Shown in pieces: positions 1 through 10,482 of a DNA stretch of 57,204 bases (positions are counted from its first letter, which is position 1; each line of letters begins with the position of its first letter). A program made the position numbers and the translations under genes. The stretch comes from Myceligenerans pegani (GTDB lineage Bacteria; Actinomycetota; Actinomycetes; Actinomycetales; Cellulomonadaceae), in the NCBI RefSeq assembly GCF_014892515.1, contig NZ_JADBGR010000062.1, positions 1 to 57,204 of the forward strand, read 5' to 3'. Below the pieces are notes generated by a model, which did not search any database, was not told where the DNA came from, and saw only the letters and a list, made by a program, of their open reading frames with translations.

Positions 1-3000
1 CAGGTCGCACTCCCCGCTCCGCAGCGACGCGGCCGCCAGATGCAACGCCACCAGCGACGACGAACACGCCGTGTCCACCGTGACCGCGGGGCCCTCGAGG
101 CCGTAGGTGTAGGCGAGGCGCCCGGACACGACGCTGGAGAGATTGCCCGCCAGCAGGAAGCCCTCGAACTCCTCGGGTACGGAGGCCAGCCGGGACGCGT
201 AGTCGTCGTACATGGCGCCGACGAACACCCCCGTGGCGCTGCCCCGTAGGGACGCCGGGAGGATCCCGGCGCTTTCCCAGGCCGCCCACGCCACTTCCAT
301 CAGCAGGCGCTGCTGCGGGTCGGTGGCGGTCGCCTCGCGCGGGGAGATCCCGAAGAACTCGGCGTCGAACAGGTCGGCGTCGTGCAGGAAGCCGCCCTCC
401 CGCACGTACGACGTGCCGGGGTGCTCGGGATCCGCGTCGTAGAGCGCGTCCAGGTCCCAGCCACGGTTCACCGGGAAACCCGACACCGCGTCGACGCCGT
501 CGGCGACGAGCCGCCACAGGTCCTCGGGAGACTCCACGCCACCCGGATAGCGGCACGCCATACCCACGATCACGATCGGGTCGTCGTCCGCGACGCGCGT
601 CGTGGCCCGGACGGCGGCGCGAGCCGGCGCGTCGATCCGTGTCAGCAGGTAGGTGCTCAGCGCGGTCGGCGACGGGTGGTCGAAGACCACCGTCGCGGGG
701 AGCCGCAGTCCCGTCGTGCCGGCGAGCCGGTTGCGCAGTTCGACACCGGCCAGCGAGTCGAAGCCGAGATCACGGAACGCTCGGCCTGCCGGGACGTTCG
801 CGGCACCCGCGTGTCCGAGCACCTCGGCCACGGTCCTGCGGACCAGGTCCAGCACCACTTCCTCGCGCTCCGGTTCCGCGAGCGCGCGCATCGCGTCCGG
901 CCAGGCGCCGGCGGGACCGGCGGAGGCCGGAGCCGGGCGCCGGGACGTGGCGGGAACGATCTCGCGCAGCGTGGCCGGGGCGTCCGTGCCGAGGGCACGC
1001 AGCGCGGCACGGTCCATGGCGACCGGCGAGAGCACCGGCCGGCCGTCGGCCAGCGCGGTGTCGAACAGCCGCAGCCCCTCGTCCGCGGTCAGCGGGAGGA
1101 AGCCCGACCTGCGCCAGCGGGCGACCTCCCCTTCCCCGAGCTCCTTGCCCATGCCGTCCGCCCAGAGGCCCCAGGCCAGCGACATGGCGGGGAGCCCGAG
1201 GCCGGCCCGGTGCAGCGCCAGGGCGTCGAGGTAGGTGTTCGCCGCGGCGTAGGCGGCCTGCCCCGCCGTTCCTGTCAGGCCGGTCACCGAGGAGAACAGC
1301 ACGAACGCCGTCAGGTCGAGCTCGGCGGTCGCCTCGTGCAGGATCCACGCCGCGTCCGCCTTGGGCCGCAGCACCTCGTCGATCGACCCCGGTTCCAGCG
1401 ATGCCAGGGTCCCGTCCACGACGACGCCGGCGGCGTGCAGCACGCCGGTCAGCGGCCGGTCGGCGGGGATGTCGGCGAGGAGGTCCCGGACGGCGTCGGC
1501 GTCCCCGATGTCCGCCGCCCGGACGACCGGACGCGCGCCGAGCGCGGTCAGTTCCGCCATCAGGTCGGCCGCACCGGGCGCGTCGCTCCCGCGCCGGCTG
1601 ACGAGCAACAGGTCACGGACGCCGTGGCGCTCGGCCAGGTGACGCGCGACGATCCGCCCGAGCCCACCCGTTCCGCCGGTGACGAGCACGGTGCCGTCCG
1701 GGCCGAACGGCACGGTGGCCGGTTCGTCCGGCCCGGCCTCGTCACGTACGGCCGGAGCCGCCTGCAGGCGAGGTGCGTAGGCGCGGCCGCCACGGACGGC
1801 GACCTGTGGTTCCCGGGTCGAGAGCGCCGGCGCGACGTCGTCGTCGGACTCGATGTCCACGACGACGAACCGGCCCGGGTACTCGGACTGGGCGGTGCGG
1901 ACCATGCCCCACACCGTCGACGCGGCGAGACCCGGGAGCGGGGCATCGGGTGCCACGGCGACGGCGCCCCGGGTGACCAGGACCAGTGGTCGCGGGTCGG
2001 TGTCCGGATGGTTCCGCATGGCGGCGAGCGCGCGGTGCGCGTTCTCGTGCGGGTCGATGCCGTCGAGCTCGACCGTGACGTGATCCGGGGAGGCTCCCGT
2101 CGTCTCGACGGGCTGCCAGGCCAGGGCGAGCAGGGAGCCGGGCGCGGCGGTCTCGGCGACGGGGCGCAGCACCAGGGAGCCGATGGAGGCGAGGGGGACT
2201 CCGTCGTCGTCGGCCAGGAGGAGCGCGACGTCACCGTGCGCGTTCGGGGTGACGCGGACACGGGCCGTCGCGGCGCCCTGCCGGTACACCTCGACGTCCG
2301 ACCAGGTGAACGGCAGCCAGACGCGGCCCTCCTGGGCCAGGTCCAGCACCACCGGGTGCAGGACGGCGTCCAGCAGAGCAGGGTGCAGGCCGAAGGGTCC
2401 CGCCTCGGCGGTCAGGGACACCTCGGCGAAGAGCGTGTCGCCACGGCGCCAGAGGGCTTGGACGCCCTGAAAGGCAGGACCGTACTCGTAGCCCAGCGCG
2501 GCGAGACGGTCGTAGAGGTCGTCGACGGATTCGGCGACGGCGCCGGCCGGAGGCCAGTCGGCCAGGTCGTCCCCGTGCGAGGTGCCGGTACCGGCCGGTT
2601 CCAGTGAGCCGGACGCGTGCCGGCTCCAGGCGTCGTCGGTCCGGCTGTGCACGGTGAGGCGGCGGCCGCCGTCGTCGTCCGGGGCGGAGATCCTCACCTG
2701 GACGGGCACGGAGCCGTCCGGCCCCACGAGCAGCGGCTCCTCCAGCGTGAGTTCGGTGAGCGTGCCGGCGCCGACACGGTCGGCGGCGGCCAGGGCCAGG
2801 TCGAGGAAGGCTGTTCCCGGCAGGAGCACGGCGCCGTTGACCACATGGTCGGCCAGCCACGGCCAGGCGGAGCGGCTGATCCGGCCGGTCAGCACGTGCT
2901 CGTCCCGGTCGGCCAGGTCGACCGTCGCGGACAGGAAGGGGTGAGCCCCCGCCTCCTGGCCGAGGCCGAGCGCGTCGGTGTGCTCGACGGGTCGCAGCCA

Positions 3001-6000
3001 GAAGCGCTCGCGCTGGAAGGCGTAGGTCGGGAGGTCGACCGGGGCGGCGCCGGGGAAGAACGGTGCCAGGTCCACCGGAGCGCCGTCGACCAGCGCGGCC
3101 GACAGCCCTCGCACCAGGCTCTCGGCCTCGGGGCGACCGTCCCGGAGCAGCGGGATCGCCCCGGGGACGAGCCCGCTCAGCACGGCGTCGGGGCCGACCT
3201 CCACGAACCGGACCGCCCCCTCACCGGCCAGCGCCGCGGCGGCGTCCGCGAACCGGACGGGCTCGCGGATCTGCCGCACCCAGTAGGACGGGTCCGTCAG
3301 CTCGCCGGGGGCGGCGAGTTCGCCGGTGAGGGTCGAGACCAGCGGGACGGAGGGCTCGTGGAGGGTCGCGGACTCGGCCATCCGTCGGAATTCCGGGAGG
3401 ATCCCGTCCATGTGCGGCGAGTGGAAGGCGTGACTCACCCGCAGCTCCTTGACCCGGCGTCCTCGGGCGCGCCACTCCTCCGCGAGGTCGCGGACGGCGT
3501 CGGCGTCCCCGGAGACGACCACGGAGTCCGCGGCGTTGACCGCGGCCAGCACGGTCGTGCGCCCGTCGGTGACGACCTCGTCGGCGTTCGCCTGGATCGC
3601 GGTCATGGCCCCGCCGGGCGGGGCGCTCTGCATCAGGCGTCCCCGGGCCGCGACCAGTCGCGCGGCGTCGTCGAGCGACATCACGCCGGCGATGTGGGCG
3701 GCCGCGTACTCGCCGATCGAGTGACCGGCGACCAGGTCGGGGACGAGTCCGTGCGCCTCGAGGAGCCTCGCGAGCGCCACCTCGACCGCGAAGAGCGCGG
3801 GTTGTGCCGCACCGGTCCGGCCGAGTTCCTCGGCGTCGTCGCCGAAGACGACGTCGAGCAGCGGACGGCCGAGGTGCTTGTCGAGCGACGCCGCCACCTC
3901 GTCGAGGGCCGCGGCGAACGCCGGGTAGGCCGCGTACAGCTCACGCCCCATCCCGAGCCGTTGTGCTCCCTGCCCGGTGAACAGGAACGCGGTCTTCCCG
4001 GCACGCGCGCTCCCGCGCAGGGTGCCGTCCCCCTGTGCCAGGGCGTCCAGCCCGGCGAGCAGGTCGTCCGCATGACGACCGACGACGACGGCGCGCTCCT
4101 CGAACAGCGTCCGGCCGGTCGCGAGCGCGATCCCGACGCCGTCGACCGCGAGCCCTTCCGCGGCCTCCCGCAGCCGGGCCGCCTGCGCCCGCAGCGCCGT
4201 CTCGTCCCGTGCCGAGAGCACCCACGGGGTCGGCCCGGCCGGCGATCCGGCGTCGCCGGCCGACGACGCCGGGCCCGTAGCCGGCGGCTCCTCCAGGACG
4301 ACGTGTGCGTTGGTCCCGCTGATCCCGAAGGAGGAGACCGCCGCACGACGGGGGGTGGAGGAGGCCGGCCAGGGCCGCGGACCGGTGAGAAGGCGAACGG
4401 TACCCGCCGACCAGTCGACGTGGGGCGTCGGGGCGTCGACGTGGAGGGTCTTCGGCAGGGTCTCGGCATGCAGCGCCTGGACCAACTTGATGACGCCCCC
4501 GACCCCGGCGGCGGCCTGGGCGTGACCCACGTTCGACTTGAGAGAGCCCAGGTAGAGGGGCTCACGGCCGGCACGGTCCCCGCCGTACGCGGAGATGATC
4601 GCCTCCGCCTCGATCGGGTCGCCCAGACGGGTCCCCGTGCCGTGCGCCTCGACGACGTCGATCTCGGCGGGGTTCAGGCGCGCGTCGGCCAGCGCGTCCC
4701 CGATGACCCGGCGCTGGGCCAGGCCGTTCGGGGCGGTGAGACCGTTGGACGCGCCGTCCTGGTTGATCGCGGAGCCCCGGATCAGGGCCAGGACGCGATG
4801 CCCGTTGCGCCGGGCGTCCGAGAGGCGCTCGAGCAGGAGCATTCCGGCGCCCTCGGCCCATGCCGTGCCGTCGGCCGCCGCGGCGAAGGGCTTGCAGCGG
4901 CCGTCCGGGGCGAGGCCACCCTGACGGGTGAACTCCACGAACATCCCCGGACCGGACATCACCGTGGCGCCCCCGGCCAGCGCCAGCTCCGTCTCGCCCG
5001 CACGGAGGGAGCGGACCGCCAGGTGCAGTGCCACCAGGGACGACGAGCAGGCGGTGTCGATCGTCACGGCCGGGCCGGTCAGGCCGAGGTGGTAGGCGAT
5101 CCGGCCGGACATCACGCTGCTGGTGCTGCCCGTCAGGACCTGCCCCTCGACCTCAGCGGGTGCCTCGTGCATCCGGGGGCCGTAATCGAGCGTCGTGGCG
5201 CCGACGTATACCCCGGTCCTCGAGCCCCGCAGGGAGCGCGGGTCCAGGCGCGCGCGCTCGGCCGCCTCCCACGCCACCTCGAGCAGGATCCGCTGCTGCG
5301 GGTCCATGGCGAGGGCCTCGCGGGGCGAGATCCCGAAGAACGCCGCGTCGAACATGCCCGCGTCGTGCAGGAACCCGCCCCGGTTCACGGCCAGGTCCAC
5401 GTCCCAGCCCCGGTCGGAGGGGAACTCCGAGGTGGCGTCCCGGCCCTCGGCGACCAGCCGCCAGAGATCCTCGGGCGAAGCGACGCCACCCGGATACCGG
5501 CAGGCCATGCCCACGACGGCGATCGGCTCGTCGTCGTCGGCCATCGCGCGCTGCGACCCGGCCTCGGCGCGCTCCCCCGAGAGTTCGGCGGTGAGATGCT
5601 CGATCAGCGCGGACGGCGTCGGGTGGTCGAACAGCAGACCACTGGCCAGGCCGAGCCCGGTCGCCGTGGCGAGGCGGTTGCGCAGCTCGACCGACATGAG
5701 CGAGTCGAACCCGAGGTCCTTGAAGGGCAGTCCGGTGTCGACCGGCTGGCCCGGTGCGTACTCCAGCACCGCCGCGACCTCGGCCAGCACGAGCTCGTCC
5801 ACCGCGCGCATCGAGGTGCCGGCCTTGGTGGGCTCCGCGGCGGGGCCGTCGACCGCGGGCTCTGCCGTCCGGCGTGCGGCCTGGTCGGCCGGGGCCGCGG
5901 AGGTACCGGGCAGCCAGTGCCGGGTCCGCTCGAACGGGTAGGTGGGGAGCGGGACGACGGCGGCGCCGGCGAAGAGGGCCGCCCAGTCGACATCCGCACC

Positions 6001-8469
6001 GCGGACATGTGCGGCGGCGACGCCGGCCAGCACGGTCTCCGGTTCGGGGCGGGACGAGCGCAGCAGCGGCTGGCTCACGCTGTCCTGCGGCTCGCGCACC
6101 GAGGCGGCGGCGAGTGCCGCGCAGACCGCGTCCGGGCCGACCTCCAGGAAGGTCGTGGTCCCCGCGGACTCCAGCGTGCGGACGGCATCGAGGAACCGCA
6201 CCGGCCGCCGCACCTGGTCGGCCCAGTACCGGGGCGAGAGCCACAGGTCCGTCTCCTCGCGGCCCGTGACCGTCGAGACCATCGGGACGGAGGGCGGGTG
6301 GTACACCAGCCCGTCCGCGACCCGGCGGAACTCGTCCAGCATCGGTTCCATGAGGGATGAGTGGAAGGCATGGCTGACCGCGAGGCGACGGGCCTTCCAT
6401 CCCTGGCGCTCGGCCGCGGCCGCGAACTCCTCGATCAGGACGAGTTCGCCGGAGACGACCACGGACGCGGGACCGTTGACCGCGGCGACGGCGAGGTCCT
6501 CGGTGAGCAGCGGGAGCACATCCTCCTCGGCCGCCTGGACCGCGAGCATCGCACCCCCGGAGGGCAACGCCTCCATCAGCCGCGCCCGAGCGGCCACGAG
6601 GGCGCAGGCATCGGCCAGGTCCAGGACTCCGGCGCAGTGGGCTGCGGCCAGCTCGCCGATCGAGTGGCCGGCCAGTCGGTCCGGCCGCAACCCCCAGGAC
6701 TCGACGAGCCGGAACAGGGCCACTTCCAGCGCGAACAGCGCGGGCTGGGTCCATGCCGTCCGGTCGAGGTCGTCACCGCTGGTGATCACGTCCCGGAGCG
6801 ATCCGGGAAGCAGACCGTCGAACTCGGCGCAGACCGCGTCGAAGGCGCGGGCGAACTCGGGGTACCTGTCGTACAGCCCGGCGCCCATCCCGGCGCGTTG
6901 TGCACCCTGGCCGGTGAACAGGAACGCCACCCCACCCGGCGTCACCGAGCCCGTCACGGTTCCCGGCGCGGAGGTACCGTCCGCGACGGCGTCGAGGCCC
7001 CGGCGGAAGTCGTCGCCGTCGGCTCCGATCACCACCGCGCGGTGGGCGAACCTGGTCCGGCCCGTGGCCAGCGACCATCCGACGTCGGCCGGTGCTCCGT
7101 CGACGGAGCGCAACGCGGCGGCCTGAGCGGACAGGGCTTCTCGCGTACGGGCCGAGAGGACCCACGGGATCGGCGGCCGCGTCGCGGAGGACGACGCGCG
7201 CGGAGTCTCCGGCGCGTCGGTCAGGACGAGGTGGCAGTTGGTGCCGCCGATGCCGAAGGAGCTGACGCCTGCGACGAGGGGACGCGTGGGCGCGGGCCAG
7301 GGCGTGAGGGAGTCCTGGACCGCCAGGCCCAGCCTGTCCAGCGGGATGTCCGGGTGCGGCGTGGCGAAGTTCAGGCTCGCCGGGAGCCTCCGATGATGGA
7401 GGCTGAGCAGCACCTTGAGGAGGCCCACGACTCCCGCGGCTCCCTCCAGGTGCCCGACGTTGGTCTTCGCCGAGCCGACGCGCAGCGGGAGGTCACGCCC
7501 GGCGCCCAGGACGGCACCGAGGGCAGCGGCCTCGATCGGGTCGCCGACCGGCGTGCCCGTCCCGTGCAGTTCCACGTACTGCGCCCCCGAGGGCTCGATA
7601 CCCGCCGCGTCGTAGGCGGCGCGGAGCACCCGCTCCTGCGCGGCGACGCTGGGGACGGTGAGGCCGTCCGCGGGACCGTCGTTGTTGACCGCGCTGCCGC
7701 GGATGACGCCGTAGACGCGGTCGCCGTCGGCCAGGGCACGGTCGAACGGCTTGAGGATCAGCGCGCCGCCGCCCTCGCCCCGGACGAAGCCGTTGGCCCG
7801 GGCGTCGAAGACGTACGCCGTCCCGTCCGGCGACAGCCCACCGAAGCGTTCGGCCGTCGTGGCCGCCTCGGCGAGCAGGTTGAGGTTGACGCCGGCCGCG
7901 ACGGCCAGGGCGGAGCCGCCGGACCGCAGCTCGTCGCACGCCAGGTGGACGGCGACGAGGCCGGACGACTGCGCCGAGTCGACGGTCAGGCTCGGGCCCC
8001 GCAGGCCGAGGTGGTGCGAGATCCGGTTGGCGATGACGCCCCGGTTCACCCCCGTGAAGGTGTGCTGGGTGATCGCGTCGACTCCGCGCTGGTAGGTCAG
8101 GGCCGCGTAGTCGTCACGGTGCGCACCGACGAAGACGGCCGTCTCGCTGCCGGTCAGCGTCGCGGGAACGATCGCCGCGTCCTCCAGCGCCTCCCAGACC
8201 AGCTCGAGCGCCAGCCGCTGCTGCGGGTCCATCGCGGCGGCCTCGCGCGGCGAGATGCCGAAGAAGCCCGGGTCGAAGCCGTCGATGCCGTCGAGGTACG
8301 CACCCCAGCGGGCGCCGCCGGGCCCGCTGCGCTCCGGCGGCATCTCCCGTACCGCGGTGGCCCCCCGCTGCAGCATGTCCCAGAACTCGCCCGGGTTCTG
8401 CGCGCCGGACAGCCGGCAGGAGATCCCGATGACCGCAATCGCTGTCTGACCGTCGCTGATTGTCGCCAC
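1..8469 (-). CDS. modular type I polyketide synthase: KSQ loading module, one full module, start of a third KS (3' end outside window)
   Basis: The frame is open for 2823 codons from GTG 8467-8469 to the window edge; an in-frame TAG four codons upstream makes this GTG the only possible start. Domains in order, approximate residues: loading KS 8-420, AT 500-815, ACP 890-960; module 1 KS 985-1400, AT 1490-1800, DH 1840-2120, KR 2250-2460, ACP 2540-2610; then a second extending KS from 2635. The loading KS reads DSAQSS, with Gln167 replacing the active Cys, but keeps HGTGT and NVGH. This is a decarboxylating KSQ, so acetyl is the likely starter from malonyl. Both ATs have GHSIGE and HAFH, the malonyl signature. 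The DH has its HxxxGxxxxP motif. The KR has GTGGLG and the Ser, Tyr and Asn catalytic residues. There is no ER, so module 1 should leave an enoyl unit. Both ACPs have GFDSL. The later KS domains have normal TACSSS. No docking domain precedes the loading KS. Confidence 0.95.
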   Translation of the reverse strand, partial: MATISDGQTAIAVIGISCRLSGAQNPGEFWDMLQRGATAVREMPPERSGPGGARWGAYLDGIDGFDPGFFGISPREAAAMDPQQRLALELVWEALEDAAIVPATLTGSETAVFVGAHRDDYAALTYQRGVDAITQHTFTGVNRGVIANRISHHLGLRGPSLTVDSAQSSGLVAVHLACDELRSGGSALAVAAGVNLNLLAEAATTAERFGGLSPDGTAYVFDARANGFVRGEGGGALILKPFDRALADGDRVYGVIRGSAVNNDGPADGLTVPSVAAQERVLRAAYDAAGIEPSGAQYVELHGTGTPVGDPIEAAALGAVLGAGRDLPLRVGSAKTNVGHLEGAAGVVGLLKVLLSLHHRRLPASLNFATPHPDIPLDRLGLAVQDSLTPWPAPTRPLVAGVSSFGIGGTNCHLVLTDAPETPRASSSATRPPIPWVLSARTREALSAQAAALRSVDGAPADVGWSLATGRTRFAHRAVVIGADGDDFRRGLDAVADGTSAPGTVTGSVTPGGVAFLFTGQGAQRAGMGAGLYDRYPEFARAFDAVCAEFDGLLPGSLRDVITSGDDLDRTAWTQPALFALEVALFRLVESWGLRPDRLAGHSIGELAAAHCAGVLDLADACALVAARARLMEALPSGGAMLAVQAAEEDVLPLLTEDLAVAAVNGPASVVVSGELVLIEEFAAAAERQGWKARRLAVSHAFHSSLMEPMLDEFRRVADGLVYHPPSVPMVSTVTGREETDLWLSPRYWADQVRRPVRFLDAVRTLESAGTTTFLEVGPDAVCAALAAASVREPQDSVSQPLLRSSRPEPETVLAGVAAAHVRGADVDWAALFAGAAVVPLPTYPFERTRHWLPGTSAAPADQAARRTAEPAVDGPAAEPTKAGTSMRAVDELVLAEVAAVLEYAPGQPVDTGLPFKDLGFDSLMSVELRNRLATATGLGLASGLLFDHPTPSALIEHLTAELSGERAEAGSQRAMADDDEPIAVVGMACRYPGGVASPEDLWRLVAEGRDATSEFPSDRGWDVDLAVNRGGFLHDAGMFDAAFFGISPREALAMDPQQRILLEVAWEAAERARLDPRSLRGSRTGVYVGATTLDYGPRMHEAPAEVEGQVLTGSTSSVMSGRIAYHLGLTGPAVTIDTACSSSLVALHLAVRSLRAGETELALAGGATVMSGPGMFVEFTRQGGLAPDGRCKPFAAAADGTAWAEGAGMLLLERLSDARRNGHRVLALIRGSAINQDGASNGLTAPNGLAQRRVIGDALADARLNPAEIDVVEAHGTGTRLGDPIEAEAIISAYGGDRAGREPLYLGSLKSNVGHAQAAAGVGGVIKLVQALHAETLPKTLHVDAPTPHVDWSAGTVRLLTGPRPWPASSTPRRAAVSSFGISGTNAHVVLEEPPATGPASSAGDAGSPAGPTPWVLSARDETALRAQAARLREAAEGLAVDGVGIALATGRTLFEERAVVVGRHADDLLAGLDALAQGDGTLRGSARAGKTAFLFTGQGAQRLGMGRELYAAYPAFAAALDEVAASLDKHLGRPLLDVVFGDDAEELGRTGAAQPALFAVEVALARLLEAHGLVPDLVAGHSIGEYAAAHIAGVMSLDDAARLVAARGRLMQSAPPGGAMTAIQANADEVVTDGRTTVLAAVNAADSVVVSGDADAVRDLAEEWRARGRRVKELRVSHAFHSPHMDGILPEFRRMAESATLHEPSVPLVSTLTGELAAPGELTDPSYWVRQIREPVRFADAAAALAGEGAVRFVEVGPDAVLSGLVPGAIPLLRDGRPEAESLVRGLSAALVDGAPVDLAPFFPGAAPVDLPTYAFQRERFWLRPVEHTDALGLGQEAGAHPFLSATVDLADRDEHVLTGRISRSAWPWLADHVVNGAVLLPGTAFLDLALAAADRVGAGTLTELTLEEPLLVGPDGSVPVQVRISAPDDDGGRRLTVHSRTDDAWSRHASGSLEPAGTGTSHGDDLADWPPAGAVAESVDDLYDRLAALGYEYGPAFQGVQALWRRGDTLFAEVSLTAEAGPFGLHPALLDAVLHPVVLDLAQEGRVWLPFTWSDVEVYRQGAATARVRVTPNAHGDVALLLADDDGVPLASIGSLVLRPVAETAAPGSLLALAWQPVETTGASPDHVTVELDGIDPHENAHRALAAMRNHPDTDPRPLVLVTRGAVAVAPDAPLPGLAASTVWGMVRTAQSEYPGRFVVVDIESDDDVAPALSTREPQVAVRGGRAYAPRLQAAPAVRDEAGPDEPATVPFGPDGTVLVTGGTGGLGRIVARHLAERHGVRDLLLVSRRGSDAPGAADLMAELTALGARPVVRAADIGDADAVRDLLADIPADRPLTGVLHAAGVVVDGTLASLEPGSIDEVLRPKADAAWILHEATAELDLTAFVLFSSVTGLTGTAGQAAYAAANTYLDALALHRAGLGLPAMSLAWGLWADGMGKELGEGEVARWRRSGFLPLTADEGLRLFDTALADGRPVLSPVAMDRAALRALGTDAPATLREIVPATSRRPAPASAGPAGAWPDAMRALAEPEREEVVLDLVRRTVAEVLGHAGAANVPAGRAFRDLGFDSLAGVELRNRLAGTTGLRLPATVVFDHPSPTALSTYLLTRIDAPARAAVRATTRVADDDPIVIVGMACRYPGGVESPEDLWRLVADGVDAVSGFPVNRGWDLDALYDADPEHPGTSYVREGGFLHDADLFDAEFFGISPREATATDPQQRLLMEVAWAAWESAGILPASLRGSATGVFVGAMYDDYASRLASVPEEFEGFLLAGNLSSVVSGRLAYTYGLEGPAVTVDTACSSSLVALHLAAASLRSGECDL

Positions 8470-8550
8470 GCCGGAAGACTAACCGAGCAGAACGACACCA
8501 ATGCAGTCGAACAGTCATTGACTGGTAATTTAGTGCAATTACCGTTGAAA
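8470..8550 (-). promoter_or_regulatory. probable promoter/operator region of the PKS gene
   Basis: This short stretch is clearly AT-richer than its surroundings and lies directly upstream of the PKS start. It holds two adjacent inverted repeats: CAGTCA-T-TGACTG and GGTAATT-TAGTGC-AATTACC. Their spacing and position fit operator sites, but I cannot assign a protein or place the -35 and -10 boxes with confidence. The SARP protein at the far end of the cluster is one candidate activator, although I did not find clean SARP heptamer direct repeats. Confidence 0.45.
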
Positions 8551-8555
8551 CACCC

Positions 8556-8586
8556 GTGTCACCAGGACGAACCGTCCTGGTGACAC
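8556..8586 (-). terminator. perfect 14-bp inverted repeat, probable terminator of the upstream MDR gene
   Basis: Arms 8556-8569 and 8573-8586 are exact reverse complements around a 3-nt loop. The hairpin sits 25 nt beyond the stop of the minus-strand reductase gene and upstream of the PKS promoter region. There is no long U tract after it, which is common for actinobacterial terminators. A regulatory-protein site is the alternative. Confidence 0.6.
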
Positions 8587-8610
8587 GAGACAAGGCGCTT
8601 GACGAGGGGC

Positions 8611-9543
8611 TCAGCGGAGGCCGGGCTCCCGCACCACCTCGAGGACCGCCTTGCCGCGCACCTTCCGGCCGAGCAGCTGCGACGCGGCTTCCGCATAGGA
8701 GTGCCAATCGCCCCGCCAGCCGATGGCAAGGTCCAGCCTTCCCTGGTCCGCCAGGCGGACGAGGTACCGCAGGTCGCCCCCGAGCGGGACGGAGATGACG
8801 AACGTCTCGATGCGCCCCCCGTCGTGCCTGATCCGAGCCTCCTCGAAGTCGATCGTCGTCGGCTCCTTCGACGCCATGCCGACCGCCACGACAACGCCTC
8901 CGCCCGAGAGCCGCCGGTACGCGTCCGCCAGCTGCCGGCCGCCGACGTTGTCCACGACCGCGTCGACCCGTCCCTCCACGGCCCCGGGGCCGAGGACGAC
9001 CTCCGCCGCACCCAGTTCGAGGAGCCCCTCGCCCCGCTCGGGCGACCCGACGGACGCGACCACCTCCGCTCCGGCCAGGCTCGCAAGCTGCACGGCGAAC
9101 CTACCGACGCCGCCGGACGCACCCGTGACGAGGACGCGACGGCCGAGAACGGAGCCCAGTCGGCGGACGGCCTGGAGCGCGGTGACGCCCGCGACGGGGA
9201 GCGCCGCGGCGGCTGCGAGGTCGACGCCGTCCGGGACGACCGCGAGCTCGGCGGTGTCGACCGCCCGGAGCTCCGCCCACGCACCCGACCAGCCGAAGGT
9301 CACCACGCGCGCCCCGGCCGGCGGGCCGGAACCGTCGGCGGCGGCGGCGACCACGATGCCCGCCGCGTCCCAGCCGGGGATCGTGCCGTCCGGCAGGTCC
9401 GGCGTCCGGAACGCGACCTCACCGAAGTTGAAGGAGAATGCGGCGACCTCGACAAGAGCCTGCGACGGACCGGGCTGCGGCGTCGGCGCGTCGTCCAGTC
9501 GCAGCATGTGCTCGCTGGCTCGGTGGTGGATCAGGGCCTTCAT
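8611..9543 (-). CDS. MDR-family zinc-type alcohol dehydrogenase/quinone oxidoreductase-like protein
   Basis: The 310-residue product belongs to the medium-chain dehydrogenase/reductase superfamily, quinone oxidoreductase branch. It has a GroES-like N-terminal half, a nucleotide-binding motif (VLVTGASGGVGRFAVQLA) near residue 145, and the VDNVGG segment that follows the Rossmann core in this family. The structural and catalytic zinc Cys clusters of true alcohol dehydrogenases are not visible, so an NADPH-dependent reductase without zinc is most likely. The start is ATG 9543. It lies between the NmrA-like gene and the PKS in the same orientation, which suits a tailoring role such as reduction of an enone, or removal of reactive intermediates. 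The substrate cannot be read from the sequence. Confidence 0.85.
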   Translation of the reverse strand: MKALIHHRASEHMLRLDDAPTPQPGPSQALVEVAAFSFNFGEVAFRTPDLPDGTIPGWDAAGIVVAAAADGSGPPAGARVVTFGWSGAWAELRAVDTAELAVVPDGVDLAAAAALPVAGVTALQAVRRLGSVLGRRVLVTGASGGVGRFAVQLASLAGAEVVASVGSPERGEGLLELGAAEVVLGPGAVEGRVDAVVDNVGGRQLADAYRRLSGGGVVVAVGMASKEPTTIDFEEARIRHDGGRIETFVISVPLGGDLRYLVRLADQGRLDLAIGWRGDWHSYAEAASQLLGRKVRGKAVLEVVREPGLR

Positions 9544-9587
9544 CGTGAGTCCGATCTGTCGTGTGCGAGGTGTTCGCCGATGGCCGG

Positions 9588-10415
9588 TCAAGAGCTCCAC
9601 AGGTGGGCGTGCTCGGTGACGAAGTCCTGGACCGCGCGCGGCGCGTTGCCCGTGACCGTCTCGACCGCGTCGCTGACCACCGCGAACGTTCCGTCGTGCA
9701 CCCGGCCGAACATGTTGCCGACGACCTCGGCGAGCCACGGAGCGGCCCCTGCGACGGCCTGGTTCAGCGGGACGTCCACCGCCTTGACCGCTGTACCGGT
9801 CGCGGCGGAGATGCCGGCCGCGATGTCGGCGGTGGTGACCGCCGCGGGCCCGGTCAACGTGTAGGTCCGGCCCTGGTGGGTGGCGGGGTCCACGATCGCC
9901 TGCACCGCGACGGCCGCGATGTCGCGGGTGTCGACCCAGGCGATCGGCGTGCCACCGGTGGACAGGCTGATCGTCCGCTGACGGCGGATCGACTCGAGGA
10001 AGTAGCGGGGGTCCGTCAGCACCTGCTGGAACCACGACGGGCGGAGGATCGTCCACCGGTCGGCGTTGTTCGTGACGGCGGCCTCGACCCGCCGCACCCA
10101 GCCGTCGGCCGCGACCCGTTCGGCACCCTGCTCGGAGACCAGCACGACGTGGGCGCCCGGCGCCGCCGCGATCAGCTGCTCGATCAGCTCGGGCGAGTCC
10201 TCGACGTCGGGCCGGCCGAGGTAGATCGCGTCCGCCCCACCGACGGCCTTGGGCCAGGTCGTCTGGTCCCGCCAGTCGAAGGCGACGGTCGTCGGCAGCT
10301 GCGGGCTCCGCGAGGATCCGCCGCGAACCTCGGTGTCACCGCGTCCGGCGAGCTGTGCCACGACCTCGCGGCCGGTCTTGCCGCGGGCTCCGGTGACGAA
10401 GACGGTTCGGGTCAT
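9588..10415 (-). CDS. NmrA/NAD(P)-binding atypical SDR family protein
   Basis: The protein has 275 residues. It begins with a Rossmann dinucleotide motif (VFVTGARGKTGREVV) and carries an LRPSWFQQ segment in the middle and a WVDTRDIAAVA segment, the usual signature of atypical extended short-chain dehydrogenases of the NmrA/HSCARG group. Members bind NAD(P)H and act as reductases, isomerases or redox sensors. The start is ATG 10415, with an AAGGA-like site 8-12 nt upstream; the open frame continues further upstream into the flavoprotein gene but without family similarity. It is cotranscribed in appearance with the genes on either side, so a tailoring or redox role in the polyketide pathway is plausible but unproven. 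Confidence 0.85.
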   Translation of the reverse strand: MTRTVFVTGARGKTGREVVAQLAGRGDTEVRGGSSRSPQLPTTVAFDWRDQTTWPKAVGGADAIYLGRPDVEDSPELIEQLIAAAPGAHVVLVSEQGAERVAADGWVRRVEAAVTNNADRWTILRPSWFQQVLTDPRYFLESIRRQRTISLSTGGTPIAWVDTRDIAAVAVQAIVDPATHQGRTYTLTGPAAVTTADIAAGISAATGTAVKAVDVPLNQAVAGAAPWLAEVVGNMFGRVHDGTFAVVSDAVETVTGNAPRAVQDFVTEHAHLWSS

Positions 10416-10482
10416 GTGAAGGAGTCCTTCCCAGGTGCTGTCTGGATGATCTGGTCGACGGCGGCCGGCTCGGCCGCGCCGG

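Noticed and set aside
382-6360. Long open frames on the plus strand (741 and 1247 codons) opposite the PKS
   Set aside because: They are antisense shadows of the GC-rich PKS gene. Their translations are strings of Arg, Gly and Val without domains, while the minus-strand frame shows every PKS motif.
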